From Melioribacter roseus (GTDB lineage: Bacteria; Bacteroidota; Ignavibacteria; Ignavibacteriales; Melioribacteraceae), in contig DYLP01000006.1 of NCBI GenBank assembly GCA_020722005.1, positions 21,561 to 85,560 on the forward strand: a DNA stretch of 64,000 nt, written 5' to 3'. The notes under the pieces were generated by a model. The model was not told the DNA's origin and ran no database searches. It saw only the letters and a list, made by a program, of their open reading frames with translations. Position numbers and translations under genes: made by a program. Of the stretch, positions 1-8,780 are shown piece after piece. How positions within the stretch are numbered: the stretch's first letter is position 1; every line of letters begins with the position of its first letter.

Positions 1-306
1 TTGAAAATTTCCAGAGTCGGAAATCTTATGCAGCCAATTAAATATCTCAAGGAAAAAGGATTCTGGATTTTTGGAGCTGACGTTTCTGAAAAATCGATAA
101 ATTACGACACTGTCGACTATTCCGGTCCAATTGCCCTTATTGTAGGTAACGAAGAAAAAGGAATAAGAAGGCTCGTTGCGGAAGAATGCGATTTCCTGGT
201 TAAAATTCCGATGAAAGGGAAAATTGATTCTTTAAATGTATCTGTTGCCACAGGAGTGATACTTTTCGAAATTAACCGCCAGCGTTCAATCAAACGTCAG
301 GATTAA
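1..306 (+). CDS. SpoU/TrmH-family rRNA 2'-O-methyltransferase, C-terminal fragment (RlmB-like)
   Basis: This is the 3' end of a SPOUT-class RNA ribose methyltransferase that begins outside the window. The reading frame is open from base 1, so the TTG at position 1 is only the track's first codon and not a credible start. Two late SpoU motifs are visible: ALIVGNEEKGIR (motif 2, part of the knot that binds S-adenosylmethionine) and IPMKGKIDSLNVSVATG (motif 3). The family methylates the 2'-OH of a guanosine in 23S rRNA (RlmB) or in tRNA, and the short N-terminal stretch before the motifs fits RlmB. The stop overlaps the stop of convergent bshA by 4 bases. The family is certain; the exact substrate is not. 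Confidence 0.85.
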   Translation: MKISRVGNLMQPIKYLKEKGFWIFGADVSEKSINYDTVDYSGPIALIVGNEEKGIRRLVAEECDFLVKIPMKGKIDSLNVSVATGVILFEINRQRSIKRQD

Positions 307-1430
307 GAATTCATAACTTTTTCGTAATATTCGATATACTTCGGTACAATCAAATCTTTGTCAAAATTTTGCACTGCTCTGTTTCTTGAATTCAAAGAAA
401 ACGTTTTATACTTCTTTTCGTTGGTAAGCAAATCGAGAACATATTTAGCCATTCTTTCGACATCCCCAATTTCTGCAATATATCCGGTTTCGTTGTGAAT
501 AATTAATTCGGGCAATCCACCTACGGATGAACTGACAACAGGCAAACCGCAAGCCATTGCCTCCAAAGCAGAAAGACCAAAACTTTCGGATTGAGAAGGC
601 ATCAAAAAAATATCAGCTGCATTTAAAATTTCCGGAAGTGCATCTTGCTTGCCCAAAAAAATTACTTCTTCCTGTAAATTTAATTCCCTCGACAACCGTT
701 CGCATTCAGAACGTTCCGGTCCGTCGCCTACAAGTAACAGACGTGCTGGAATTTGTTTATTAACAATATCGAGTATTTTGATTGTATCGGTTACTCTTTT
801 AACGGCTCGGAAGTTAGAAGTGTGAACCAGCACTTTTTCTCCATTCGGTGCAATATGATTTCTAAAGTCTTTGCTCTCCGTCGGTCTATATTTATTAATA
901 TCAATAAAATTATAGATAACTTCTATCTCTTTCTGAATATTGAAATTCGTCAAAGTTTTTTCTTTCAGGAAGCGGGAAACTACCGTTACACCGTCGCTCT
1001 CTTCAATACTGAATTTAACGAGTGGCATGAATGAGGGTTCCAATCCCATCAAGGTTATATCGGTACCATGTAATGTAGTTATGAATTTAATACTGCTGTT
1101 CATTTTTTTTCTAATTTGCTTCGCCAGATACGCACTTATTGCATGTGGGATTGCATAATGTACATGAATTAAATCCAGATTTTCATATTCAATAACTTCA
1201 AGCATTTTACTCGTAAGCGATATATCATAAAGCGAATGCTCGAATAGAGGATAACTTGCCATTTCAACTTCATGATAAAAAATATTTTCGACAAAATGAT
1301 TCAAGCGATGAGGTATAGCATAACTAATAAAGTGAACCTGATGGCCCCTAGCAGCAAGCTCAAGTCCCAGTTCGGTTGCAACAACTCCGCTGCCGCCATA
1401 TGTTGGATAGCAAGTAATTCCGATTTTCAT
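303..1430 (-). CDS. bshA: N-acetyl-alpha-D-glucosaminyl L-malate synthase BshA (bacillithiol biosynthesis)
   Basis: This GT-B fold glycosyltransferase (family GT4) joins UDP-GlcNAc to L-malate, the first committed step to the low-molecular-weight thiol bacillithiol. The N-terminus MKIGITCYPTYGGSGVVA and the HVHYAIPHA segment are characteristic of BshA. The C-terminal half carries the GT4 donor-site signature PSQSESFGLSALEAMACG. I chose the ATG at 1430, giving 375 codons, rather than the track's TTG at 1472, because the family begins exactly at MKIGI and the 14 extra residues look non-homologous. The gene is monocistronic, divergent from the PfkB kinase gene and convergent with the SpoU gene. 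bshB and bshC must lie elsewhere. Confidence 0.93.
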   Translation of the reverse strand: MKIGITCYPTYGGSGVVATELGLELAARGHQVHFISYAIPHRLNHFVENIFYHEVEMASYPLFEHSLYDISLTSKMLEVIEYENLDLIHVHYAIPHAISAYLAKQIRKKMNSSIKFITTLHGTDITLMGLEPSFMPLVKFSIEESDGVTVVSRFLKEKTLTNFNIQKEIEVIYNFIDINKYRPTESKDFRNHIAPNGEKVLVHTSNFRAVKRVTDTIKILDIVNKQIPARLLLVGDGPERSECERLSRELNLQEEVIFLGKQDALPEILNAADIFLMPSQSESFGLSALEAMACGLPVVSSSVGGLPELIIHNETGYIAEIGDVERMAKYVLDLLTNEKKYKTFSLNSRNRAVQNFDKDLIVPKYIEYYEKVMNS

Positions 1431-1515
1431 AATTTTTTTTATAGTTTTTTGTAATTTTTCATCATTCAACAAATTTTTGAATTAAACTGTTCATAATATA
1501 TTAATTTTTAACAAT

Positions 1516-2379
1516 ATGAATATTGCATTGATAGGACACTCAATCATCGATTATATCTCCATAAACGGAAAAGAATTCGTTCGACCTGGAGGAATCTACT
1601 ATTCGGCGCTTGGAATGTTCTCACAAATTAAACGGCGGGACAATATTTTTTTAATTACCGGCATAAATAAGAATCAATTTTCGCTTTTTAATTCCCTTTA
1701 CGGAAAATTGCGTACAGACTACGTTTTCAATTTATCCGATATGCCTTCAGTTATATTGATTACCGAAGAAGAAGGTGAACGTGAGGAAATCTACAAAAAT
1801 TTATCCGGTAAATTAATTCTTCCCGATATCGATTGGAACCGTTTCGACGGTATTTTGATTAATATGATTACCGGTTTCGATGTCGACCACCAGCAACTTG
1901 CAAAAATTAGAAAGAGTTACAAAGGACTAATTTATTTCGACGTTCATACACTGGCACGAGGAGTTGATACTGACAACAAGCGCTTATTCAGAACAATACC
2001 CGAAATAGAAAAGTGGCTATCTGGTATCGATATCTTGCAATGCAACCAGAACGAGTTAAAAACAATTTATGACTACAGTAACCGTAACGAAGCAGCGGCA
2101 GAAATTATAAATCACGGAGTTAAGATTGTCCTGATTACAAAAGGAAATTCAGGGGCGGAACTACATTACAGTTCAGGCAATCAGCTAGAAACGGTCGAAG
2201 TTAAAGCTAAAGAAGTGGATGAGATTAATAAAATTGGCTGCGGCGATATCTTTGGGTCGGTCTTTTTTTATTCATATCTTTCCACCCGGGATTTGAATTA
2301 TTCCCTAAAAAGAGCCAATTATTTTGCAGCTTTATCTGTATCCGGTAAAATTGACAACATTATAAAAGCAAAATTATGA
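1516..2379 (+). CDS. PfkB/ribokinase-family carbohydrate kinase
   Basis: This 287-residue protein has the PfkB fold. The N-terminal MNIALIGHSIIDYI strand and the RPGGIYYSA segment match the sugar-binding region. The C-terminal signature IGCGDIFGSVFF carries the catalytic-base Asp at about residue 244; the usual GAGD is GCGD here. The family phosphorylates sugars, nucleosides or sugar phosphates with ATP, and the substrate cannot be read from the sequence. Its stop overlaps the rfbD start (ATGA), so the two are translationally coupled, which suggests a role in nucleotide-sugar or surface-polysaccharide metabolism (inference). Family assignment is firm; function is open. Confidence 0.85.
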   Translation: MNIALIGHSIIDYISINGKEFVRPGGIYYSALGMFSQIKRRDNIFLITGINKNQFSLFNSLYGKLRTDYVFNLSDMPSVILITEEEGEREEIYKNLSGKLILPDIDWNRFDGILINMITGFDVDHQQLAKIRKSYKGLIYFDVHTLARGVDTDNKRLFRTIPEIEKWLSGIDILQCNQNELKTIYDYSNRNEAAAEIINHGVKIVLITKGNSGAELHYSSGNQLETVEVKAKEVDEINKIGCGDIFGSVFFYSYLSTRDLNYSLKRANYFAALSVSGKIDNIIKAKL

Positions 2380-3278
2380 TTAAGACAAGAATATTGATTG
2401 TTGGGTCGAATGGAATGTTGGGTCAACGTCTCACACGTTATTTTTCATTGCGGTTGGATAAATTTGAACTTTTGTGTGCCTCAATTGAAAAAAATTCGAA
2501 TATAAAATCGGTCCAGTATAAAACTCTCGACATAACAGACAAAAACAGCGTAAAGAAAATTATACTCGATTTCTTTCCCGACTTCGTAATTAATGCTGCC
2601 GCCTATACCAATGTCGACAAAGCTGAAACAGAACGTGAACTGGCATGGAAATTAAACGTAAAGGGCGTGGAAAATCTGGCATTTTATTCGTGGACTATCG
2701 ACGCTCATCTTATCCACATTTCTACCGATTATATTTTTGATGGAAAAAAGGGACCCTATTCCGAGACCGACCGTCCCTGTCCAATAAGTTATTACGGTAG
2801 GACAAAACTTGCTGCTGAAAATTCAATTCGTGCAAACGGAGTAAGGTATACAATACTTAGAACCAATGTGCTCTACGGTCCTACCAAAGAAGGCAAACCG
2901 GATTTTGTCAAATGGGTTATTAATTCGTTGAAAGAAAACAAAGTTATCAACATCGTAACCGATCAATACAACAATCCAACTTTTACGGACGACCTTGTAG
3001 ATTCCATTGCCAAAATAATTGAATTCAGGAAAGAAGGAATTTACAATATAGGCGGGAAAGAAATACTATCCCGTTACGAATTCACACAGAAAATTGCAGA
3101 CTATTTTCAGCTCAATAAAAAATTAATTCGCCCCATACTAACGAAAGATTTGAATCAGCCTGCACAGCGTCCACTGAAATCGGGATTAATTATTCTCAAA
3201 GCCGCAATTGAACTGGGTTATCAACCTCATTCGTTCGAAGAAACTTTTGCCGCTATAAAATCGGAATTGAATCTTTAG
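2376..3278 (+). CDS. rfbD: dTDP-4-dehydrorhamnose reductase RfbD
   Basis: This short-chain dehydrogenase/reductase performs the last step of dTDP-L-rhamnose synthesis, the NAD(P)H-dependent reduction of dTDP-4-keto-L-rhamnose. The Rossmann motif GSNGMLGQR is at the N-terminus. ISTDYIFDG carries the catalytic Ser/Thr region, and YYGRTKLAAE is the YxxxK active-site motif with the RfbD-typical GRTK. At 300 residues it is normal for the family. It overlaps the upstream PfkB gene by 4 bases. RfbA, RfbB and RfbC are not in the window. Rhamnose is presumably destined for surface glycans. A related SDR sugar reductase is the only realistic alternative. Confidence 0.9.
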   Translation: MIKTRILIVGSNGMLGQRLTRYFSLRLDKFELLCASIEKNSNIKSVQYKTLDITDKNSVKKIILDFFPDFVINAAAYTNVDKAETERELAWKLNVKGVENLAFYSWTIDAHLIHISTDYIFDGKKGPYSETDRPCPISYYGRTKLAAENSIRANGVRYTILRTNVLYGPTKEGKPDFVKWVINSLKENKVINIVTDQYNNPTFTDDLVDSIAKIIEFRKEGIYNIGGKEILSRYEFTQKIADYFQLNKKLIRPILTKDLNQPAQRPLKSGLIILKAAIELGYQPHSFEETFAAIKSELNL

Positions 3279-3346
3279 TGAGTTCTATTTCTCTTGTTAA
3301 TTTGAGATAACTATAATAACTTATCGTTCAAAAAAGGGGGGCTATT

Positions 3347-5884
3347 ATGATAGTTAAAGTTCTATTAATAATTGTATTACTGCTTCCGCTACAATTATCT
3401 GCTCAAAAATTTAATTTGCAAAGCTACAGGGAATTTTTGGATGCAAACATTAATATGACTCCCGACAATCTTTACAGACTTTACAATGCTGGTAAATTCA
3501 AAGAATCGATTCACTATAATATCGACAATGCCAAATATTTCGATTCGATAAGAATCAAATACAAACTTACCGAAGACGAAATTGAGCTGCTCAAAGAAAA
3601 CGGATTTGTAGTAACCGAACGAATAAGCGACAATGATTTTCTTCATTTATATCTCGACCTCTATAAAAATGATATTCCGACAATAGTAACAACGGATGCA
3701 ATCTTAAATGCCTTTCACCTTTCATACGATGTAATTCTCAAGGAAGTCGAAATAGAATCGATTATTCCCAAACTCAAAGTTTTATTAAAAGGAATGTACG
3801 GAGCTTTGCCTCAACTGGAATCGAAGTACGGTTCTTATCCAGAACTCGCTCCAATGTTAAAAGATGCGGAAGTTTATACGACAATGGCATTAAAACTACT
3901 GGGCGAAAATTACAACCTGATTTATCAGGACAATAAAAACACACTTGACGAACTATCCGAATTAATTAATAGTCTAAACGCTACGAGTTATCCGCTCTTT
4001 TCTTCCCGGCAAAGAAAAATCGATTTTTCACAATTTAAGGTAAGAGGTCATTACGAAGATACGAATTACCCGATACTGTCGTCTTACTTTCAAACGATGC
4101 TCTGGCTTGGTAGAACAGAATTATATCTCCTTCCACCGAAAGAAGACTTAGATACTACTACATTTGAAAACGTACAAAGACAAATAATCGACGCGTTTAT
4201 GATTTCTGAATTGATTGAAATCGCAAATGTTTACAATGAATATTCTGCAATCGATAATATTTTGAAGGCATTTGTAGGCGAACAGGATAATGTTTCTCTT
4301 GATGAATTAAGGGAAGTATTTACCGAGACTCATATTCAGTCAGCTGTCGATTTACTCGATACAAATAAAGTAAATGAATTTCAGGATATTTTAGCTAACA
4401 AACCTTATGCCGATCAAAAAATCCTTTCTCAAATATTAATGAGCGATCCAATGTCGCCGGAACAGATAAAACCGGCATCTGCATTCCTGCTTTTTGGACA
4501 GAGGTTTGTAATTGATTCATACATTACCAATAATGTTACTTACGATAGAATATTATATAATAATACAAAAATCCTGAGAATGCTGCCTTCGTTACTGGAT
4601 GTAATGTTTGCTCTCGGTAATTCTGCAGCTGCTCAATTACTGAACGACGAGCTGGAAGAGTATCATTATTCTTCCAATATTGCTGCGCTTCGTTATTTGA
4701 TTGATTCATACACAGATGAATTCTGGAATGGTTCGATTTACAACTTATGGCTGAACTCGATACGAAGTTTAAACCCGTCAACAGACAGATTGGTCTTTCC
4801 CGAATTCATGCAAACGGCGGCATGGTGGCAGCAAAAGTTAAACACACAACTTTCGGCATGGACGGAACTACGTCACGACAATCTGCTCTATGCAAAACAA
4901 TCGTATTCAGGCGGAGTGGTATGTTCATTCCCGCACGGTTACGTTGAGCCGTTCCCTCAGTTTTATGACGCAATGAAAAGACTTGCAGAAAATACATATG
5001 GCAAATTAGAAAACATTATCGGCGAAAATAAATCTCTGAAAAGCTATTTTTCGTTTTTCGGAAATGTAATGGATACACTGGAAACAATCGCCGAAAAAGA
5101 ATTGAGTTCAACCAGGTTAAATGATATCGAGATTAGATTCCTCAAAAATCTGTTATACGAAAATATGGTTGGATGCGCACCGCAGTTCAACGGCTGGTAT
5201 TATAATTTGATTTACAAAAGCCAATATGGCAGCCGTGATGAAGCTCCCGATTTAATTGCCGCCGATTATCATACAAGTCCAACGGATGCATTAGGAAATC
5301 CGGTTGGTTGGGTAAAACATGCAGGCACAGGCAAACGGAATTTAATGATTGTTGCAGCCGAGCATCCAAACGAAGGTTTGACTGTTTTTGCAGGACCTGT
5401 TAATTCTTATTATGAATACATAACGAACGGCTTTTATCGAATCAGCGATTCGGAATGGCGGGAAGAATATCTGGACAAAGCTCAAAGACCGGAATGGACA
5501 AATATTTACCTTGCCGACGTTGAAGGGGAAAAAATGCAGCCGGGAACGCAATTGATAACAAGTCTGGAAAAATATGAAAACGAAAATAATATAATCCAGT
5601 CGAACATTTATGCTCAGAACTTCCCGAATCCCTTTAATATAAGCACTATTATTTATTTTACCATTCCCTATTCGATGACCGGCTCGTGTGTAAAATTAAA
5701 CATCTACAATATTAGCGGAGAACTTGTCAAAACACTTGTCGACGAAGAGCTTCAGGCGGGGAATTATTCGACGGAATGGGATGGTACAAATCAAAGCGGG
5801 CGGATTGTTGCCAGCGGCATTTATCTCTACGAAGTTCGGGCAGGGAATTTAAATAAATTTGGGAAGATGAATTTATTAAAGTAA
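3347..5884 (+). CDS. Secreted DUF3160 protein with type IX secretion C-terminal sorting domain
   Basis: This 845-residue exported protein starts with a clear signal peptide (MIVKVLLIIVLLLPLQLSAQ). Most of the chain is a DUF3160 domain, for example VTTDAILNAFHLSYD near residue 120 and AAEHPNEGLTVFAGPV near residue 670; its function is unknown. The last ~80 residues form a T9SS type A sorting domain: NFPNPFN, then VKLNIYNISGELVKTL, then GIYLYEVRAG. Such domains direct cargo across the outer membrane and are usually cleaved off. An AGGGGGG-type ribosome binding site lies 5 bases before the ATG. It stands alone between rfbD and the LPS genes. It is probably cell-surface or released; enzymatic activity cannot be claimed. 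Confidence 0.9.
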   Translation: MIVKVLLIIVLLLPLQLSAQKFNLQSYREFLDANINMTPDNLYRLYNAGKFKESIHYNIDNAKYFDSIRIKYKLTEDEIELLKENGFVVTERISDNDFLHLYLDLYKNDIPTIVTTDAILNAFHLSYDVILKEVEIESIIPKLKVLLKGMYGALPQLESKYGSYPELAPMLKDAEVYTTMALKLLGENYNLIYQDNKNTLDELSELINSLNATSYPLFSSRQRKIDFSQFKVRGHYEDTNYPILSSYFQTMLWLGRTELYLLPPKEDLDTTTFENVQRQIIDAFMISELIEIANVYNEYSAIDNILKAFVGEQDNVSLDELREVFTETHIQSAVDLLDTNKVNEFQDILANKPYADQKILSQILMSDPMSPEQIKPASAFLLFGQRFVIDSYITNNVTYDRILYNNTKILRMLPSLLDVMFALGNSAAAQLLNDELEEYHYSSNIAALRYLIDSYTDEFWNGSIYNLWLNSIRSLNPSTDRLVFPEFMQTAAWWQQKLNTQLSAWTELRHDNLLYAKQSYSGGVVCSFPHGYVEPFPQFYDAMKRLAENTYGKLENIIGENKSLKSYFSFFGNVMDTLETIAEKELSSTRLNDIEIRFLKNLLYENMVGCAPQFNGWYYNLIYKSQYGSRDEAPDLIAADYHTSPTDALGNPVGWVKHAGTGKRNLMIVAAEHPNEGLTVFAGPVNSYYEYITNGFYRISDSEWREEYLDKAQRPEWTNIYLADVEGEKMQPGTQLITSLEKYENENNIIQSNIYAQNFPNPFNISTIIYFTIPYSMTGSCVKLNIYNISGELVKTLVDEELQAGNYSTEWDGTNQSGRIVASGIYLYEVRAGNLNKFGKMNLLK

Positions 5885-5911
5885 TGTCGGTTTTTGAGAA
5901 ATTATGATTTA

Positions 5912-5925
5912 TATCATATATGATA
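5912..5925. other. Perfect 14-bp palindrome TATCATATATGATA
   Basis: A perfect AT-rich inverted repeat lies 28 bases after the DUF3160 stop and 52 bases before the microprotein ATG. It has no loop and no following T-run, so it is a poor terminator. It could be a dimeric-regulator operator for the microprotein gene, or chance in AT-rich DNA. Confidence 0.3.
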
Positions 5926-5976
5926 AAATAAAAATTCTTAATTTTACAGCAAGAAAATTAAATTTTTTGCTTAAAG

Positions 5977-6150
5977 ATGGAATTCAATAACTGGTCTATC
6001 GACAAAGGGGATTATAAAAGAGATAAAACAGCCACGTGGAGTTATCAAAAGAAACTAATCAGAAGACGACGAATAAAAAAAATTTTACTATTAATTTTTT
6101 ATATAACAATCCTCACATTTGCGTCATACATAATTATAGAAGGATTATGA
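5977..6150 (+). CDS. Small single-pass membrane protein, 57 aa, not in the ORF track
   Basis: This short ORF lies in the gap between the DUF3160 gene and lptB. It begins [14 protein letters not shown], followed by a very basic stretch ([11 protein letters not shown], about residues 25-35) and one hydrophobic helix ([19 protein letters not shown], about residues 36-54). This is a typical N-in/C-out membrane anchor by the positive-inside rule. Its stop overlaps the 3' end of convergent lptB by 6 bases. No strong Shine-Dalgarno sequence is visible, only an AAAG just before the ATG. I do not recognise a family. Coding status is inferred from the well-formed topology and is not proven. Confidence 0.5.
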   Translation: MEFNNWSIDKGDYKRDKTATWSYQKKLIRRRRIKKILLLIFYITILTFASYIIIEGL

Positions 6151-6876
6151 ATAGCGGTCGAGCCTGAATTTTTCGCCGAGATAAAGTTTGCGGACTTCCT
6201 CGTCTTCAGCTAATTCGTGGGCTTTGCCTTCTTTAAATATTTTTCCGTTAATCAATATATAAGCGCGGTCGACAATACTCAATGTTTCATGAACATTATG
6301 GTCGGTTATTAAAATACCAATGCCTTTGTGTTTGAGATTGGCAACAATATTCATAATATCTTCAACTGCTATCGGGTCTACTCCGGCAAAAGGTTCGTCG
6401 AGCAGAATGAATTTTGGATTAGTAGCCAGAGCTCTTGCAATTTCCGTTCGCCTTCTTTCGCCTCCGCTGAGTTGAAATCCCATATTTTTTCGAACGTGTT
6501 TTATACCGAGTTCTTCAAGCAGCGACTCGAGCTTTTCTTCCCTTTCTGACTTAGAAATGTTTATCATTTGAAGAATTGCCATTATATTGTCCTCAACACT
6601 CAATCTTCTGAAAACGGAGGCTTCCTGCGGTAAATAACCGATGCCCATTTTAGCTCTTTTGTACATCGGTTCTTCCGTAATCTCGTTTTCATCCATAAAC
6701 ACTCTTCCGCCATTGGGTTTAATCATTCCGACAATCATATAAAAAGTAGTGGTTTTACCTGCACCGTTCGGGCCTAAAAGTCCTACCACTTCTCCCTGTT
6801 CTACCGATATAGAAACGTCGTTTACGACAGTTCGTTTCTTATAAATTTTCTTAAGACCTTCACCACTTAATTTCAT
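6145..6876 (-). CDS. lptB: LPS export ABC transporter ATP-binding protein LptB
   Basis: LptB is the cytoplasmic ATPase of the LptB2FG complex that extracts LPS from the inner membrane and drives it along the LptC-LptA bridge. Visible motifs are Walker [10 protein letters not shown], the Q-loop in YLPQEASVF, signature LSGGERRR, Walker [13 protein letters not shown] and the switch His in ITDHNVHE. I prefer the ATG at 6876 (243 codons) over the track's TTG at 6897, because the family begins a few residues before the [12 protein letters not shown] strand. It is the last gene of the Kdo/LPS run, just after the lptA-like gene. LptF and LptG are not in the window. Confidence 0.95.
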   Translation of the reverse strand: MKLSGEGLKKIYKKRTVVNDVSISVEQGEVVGLLGPNGAGKTTTFYMIVGMIKPNGGRVFMDENEITEEPMYKRAKMGIGYLPQEASVFRRLSVEDNIMAILQMINISKSEREEKLESLLEELGIKHVRKNMGFQLSGGERRRTEIARALATNPKFILLDEPFAGVDPIAVEDIMNIVANLKHKGIGILITDHNVHETLSIVDRAYILINGKIFKEGKAHELAEDEEVRKLYLGEKFRLDRYS

Positions 6877-6893
6877 ATTACCAGCCTTAGTTT

Positions 6894-8243
6894 TCAATTT
6901 TTAATGAATTCGTCTTTTACTGGTTTATCTTTAATTAGTATAAAATCGGGCAGAGTAAAGTCAATTTCTTTTTCGGTTACAAGATTTTCGGGATAATATT
7001 CACTTGCCGGTTTTCCGTATAATTTCACTTTGTCCACTTTATTATCCACGAAATAAATCACAGCATTTTGCGAGCTCGATTTTATCAAACCGTTAGGTTT
7101 ATTTTCTTCATAAAGGTAATAAATACTCAGCATATTTCCACTTACAACCGTTTTATTCAATTTGCCACCTTCAAAGAACATTTCGAATTGGGCGCCCGAA
7201 ATCTGGTCGTATCTTTTTGGATATTCGTTATTCTTAGTAACAATAAGTGCATTTAACGTTGTTTCGGCATCCGATTTAATTGTCATTCGTTCCAGTTTAT
7301 TATTATCGATTATAATATCGATTGTGTCTCCAAGAATCTGTGTATTTTCATTCCATATTACAGGGATCATTTGATCGTTCGACAATTTGTATGTAAAAAT
7401 TCTGTCTTTATCTCGATAATAGATGGTATAATTATTTACCGAAGCAAATTCTCCTTTAAGTATTCTAACAGAATCGGTGCAAATCAGGCGATTTGTAGAA
7501 TCCGAATACGATTCCATAATTTTCGCTTTTACAAACAAAGTATCCTTTTCACCAGAGTCAAGTGTATCAATTTTAATCAGGAAAGCATTACCGGTTACCT
7601 TCGAGTAATCGTTTTTACTTTCCAGATAATTACCTTTAATCAACATACTGTTATTCAAATCTTTCACGATGACATTACTGAAAGCAAATGTAGCATTCTC
7701 GTTTCTGTAATTGATCAAACTGTCTGCGTGGAGAGTTAAAGATGTATCAATCACCGTCACGTTGCCAACCGCGACTGCTTTATCGGCGTCATCGTAATAA
7801 TAGAAACGGTCGGCTTTTAAATTCCTCACCAAATCGTGTATAACGACATTGCCATAGAAAAATGCTCTTTTTTCGTCGTAATAATAATAACCGTTATCTG
7901 CAGTCAACGTTATATGGCCGTCTGTGTAAAATACACCGTTATTTGAAAAACTTATTTTCGAGTCGTCATAATAAAATCCGTGTTTAGTTTTTATTATTAT
8001 ACTGTCCTGAATTGCTGTAACATGTCCGATTAGTTCTGCTCGATTTTTAGTAATGTATTGAATTGCCGTATCACATTTTATAACAACGTCGTCCTGATAC
8101 ATAACCACGTTGCCGTGTACTTCTCGTATTGTTTCGCCATTGATTCTTTTGCCGATCAGGCTATCCCCTTCGACGCGCAGAATTTTACTTTGTCCGTATA
8201 TTGCAAAAGCAGTTAATAATATCACAAAGAATGTTTTCTTCAC
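6894..8243 (-). CDS. lptA: OstA-like periplasmic LPS transport protein LptA (long form)
   Basis: This 449-residue exported protein has a signal peptide ([17 protein letters not shown]) and a long series of short beta-strand repeats alternating 'GNV' and 'DT' turns, such as [18 protein letters not shown] and [21 protein letters not shown]. This is the OstA/LptA jellyroll pattern. Proteobacterial LptA is under 200 residues; long OstA-like proteins are usual in Bacteroidota relatives. It should form the periplasmic bridge that carries LPS toward LptD. Three bases separate it from lptC upstream, and its end overlaps the track's lptB ORF. Family and role are well supported by sequence and position. 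The number of jellyroll turns cannot be counted reliably by eye. Confidence 0.87.
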   Translation of the reverse strand: MKKTFFVILLTAFAIYGQSKILRVEGDSLIGKRINGETIREVHGNVVMYQDDVVIKCDTAIQYITKNRAELIGHVTAIQDSIIIKTKHGFYYDDSKISFSNNGVFYTDGHITLTADNGYYYYDEKRAFFYGNVVIHDLVRNLKADRFYYYDDADKAVAVGNVTVIDTSLTLHADSLINYRNENATFAFSNVIVKDLNNSMLIKGNYLESKNDYSKVTGNAFLIKIDTLDSGEKDTLFVKAKIMESYSDSTNRLICTDSVRILKGEFASVNNYTIYYRDKDRIFTYKLSNDQMIPVIWNENTQILGDTIDIIIDNNKLERMTIKSDAETTLNALIVTKNNEYPKRYDQISGAQFEMFFEGGKLNKTVVSGNMLSIYYLYEENKPNGLIKSSSQNAVIYFVDNKVDKVKLYGKPASEYYPENLVTEKEIDFTLPDFILIKDKPVKDEFIKN

Positions 8244-8246
8244 CGA

Positions 8247-8780
8247 TTATTCCCCGTCGTTCAAAGTTGCAGAATAAGTAATCTTGAATATAACGTAATT
8301 AGTAATCTGCTGGTCTGAAAGGAAACCGTAGCCTTCAATAATCTCGTCCTTCGATCTAATCGACACAAATTTGTCAGTTAGAATTTTTTTATCAGAATTT
8401 CTCCACATCAGTTCGTCTGTCGTTAGTACAGTGCCGCTATCGTTAACTGCCAGTACACTGTCGTAAGCAAACATATCCATCGTTCTATCGTCCACTTTGC
8501 CTCTAAGAGAAGTGAGGGTGGTAGTTTTTTTATTTTCGTCATAAAAGTCGATTTTAACTCCTTCGAGTAAAGTTATTTTTTTTTCGTCGTATTTTCGGAG
8601 ATGGTCGGCATACAAAATTGCTTTAAGAACGCCGCCATTACTAAATATAACTTTAGAACCCCAGCTTTCATGCGCGGGTATTTCACTTTCAGCGGGAGTA
8701 TCAGAGATAAGGGGCTTTACGTTGTCTTCAGAACATGCCGCAATTATTAGAACCGACATAATCAGAAAAAAATGTTTCAT
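8247..8780 (-). CDS. lptC: LPS export protein LptC, lipoprotein form
   Basis: LptC links the inner-membrane LptB2FG transporter to periplasmic LptA. This 177-residue protein has a lipobox (IIAAC, Cys about residue 16) instead of the single transmembrane anchor of proteobacterial LptC. The beta-rich body contains GVKIDFYDENKKTTTLTSLRGKV and TDELMWRNSDKKILTDKFVSI, the latter being the LptC 'WxxxxKxLxTdxxV' type strand pair. The start ATG overlaps the kdsD stop (ATGA), and the lptA-like gene follows three bases after its end. Such lipoprotein LptCs are common in Bacteroidota relatives. The alternative, a generic YrbK-type protein, is the same family. Confidence 0.88.
   Translation of the reverse strand: MKHFFLIMSVLIIAACSEDNVKPLISDTPAESEIPAHESWGSKVIFSNGGVLKAILYADHLRKYDEKKITLLEGVKIDFYDENKKTTTLTSLRGKVDDRTMDMFAYDSVLAVNDSGTVLTTDELMWRNSDKKILTDKFVSIRSKDEIIEGYGFLSDQQITNYVIFKITYSATLNDGE

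Noticed and set aside
1-306. Complete small methyltransferase starting at base 1
   Set aside because: The frame is open at the window edge and the family's N-terminal part is missing, so it is a truncated gene.
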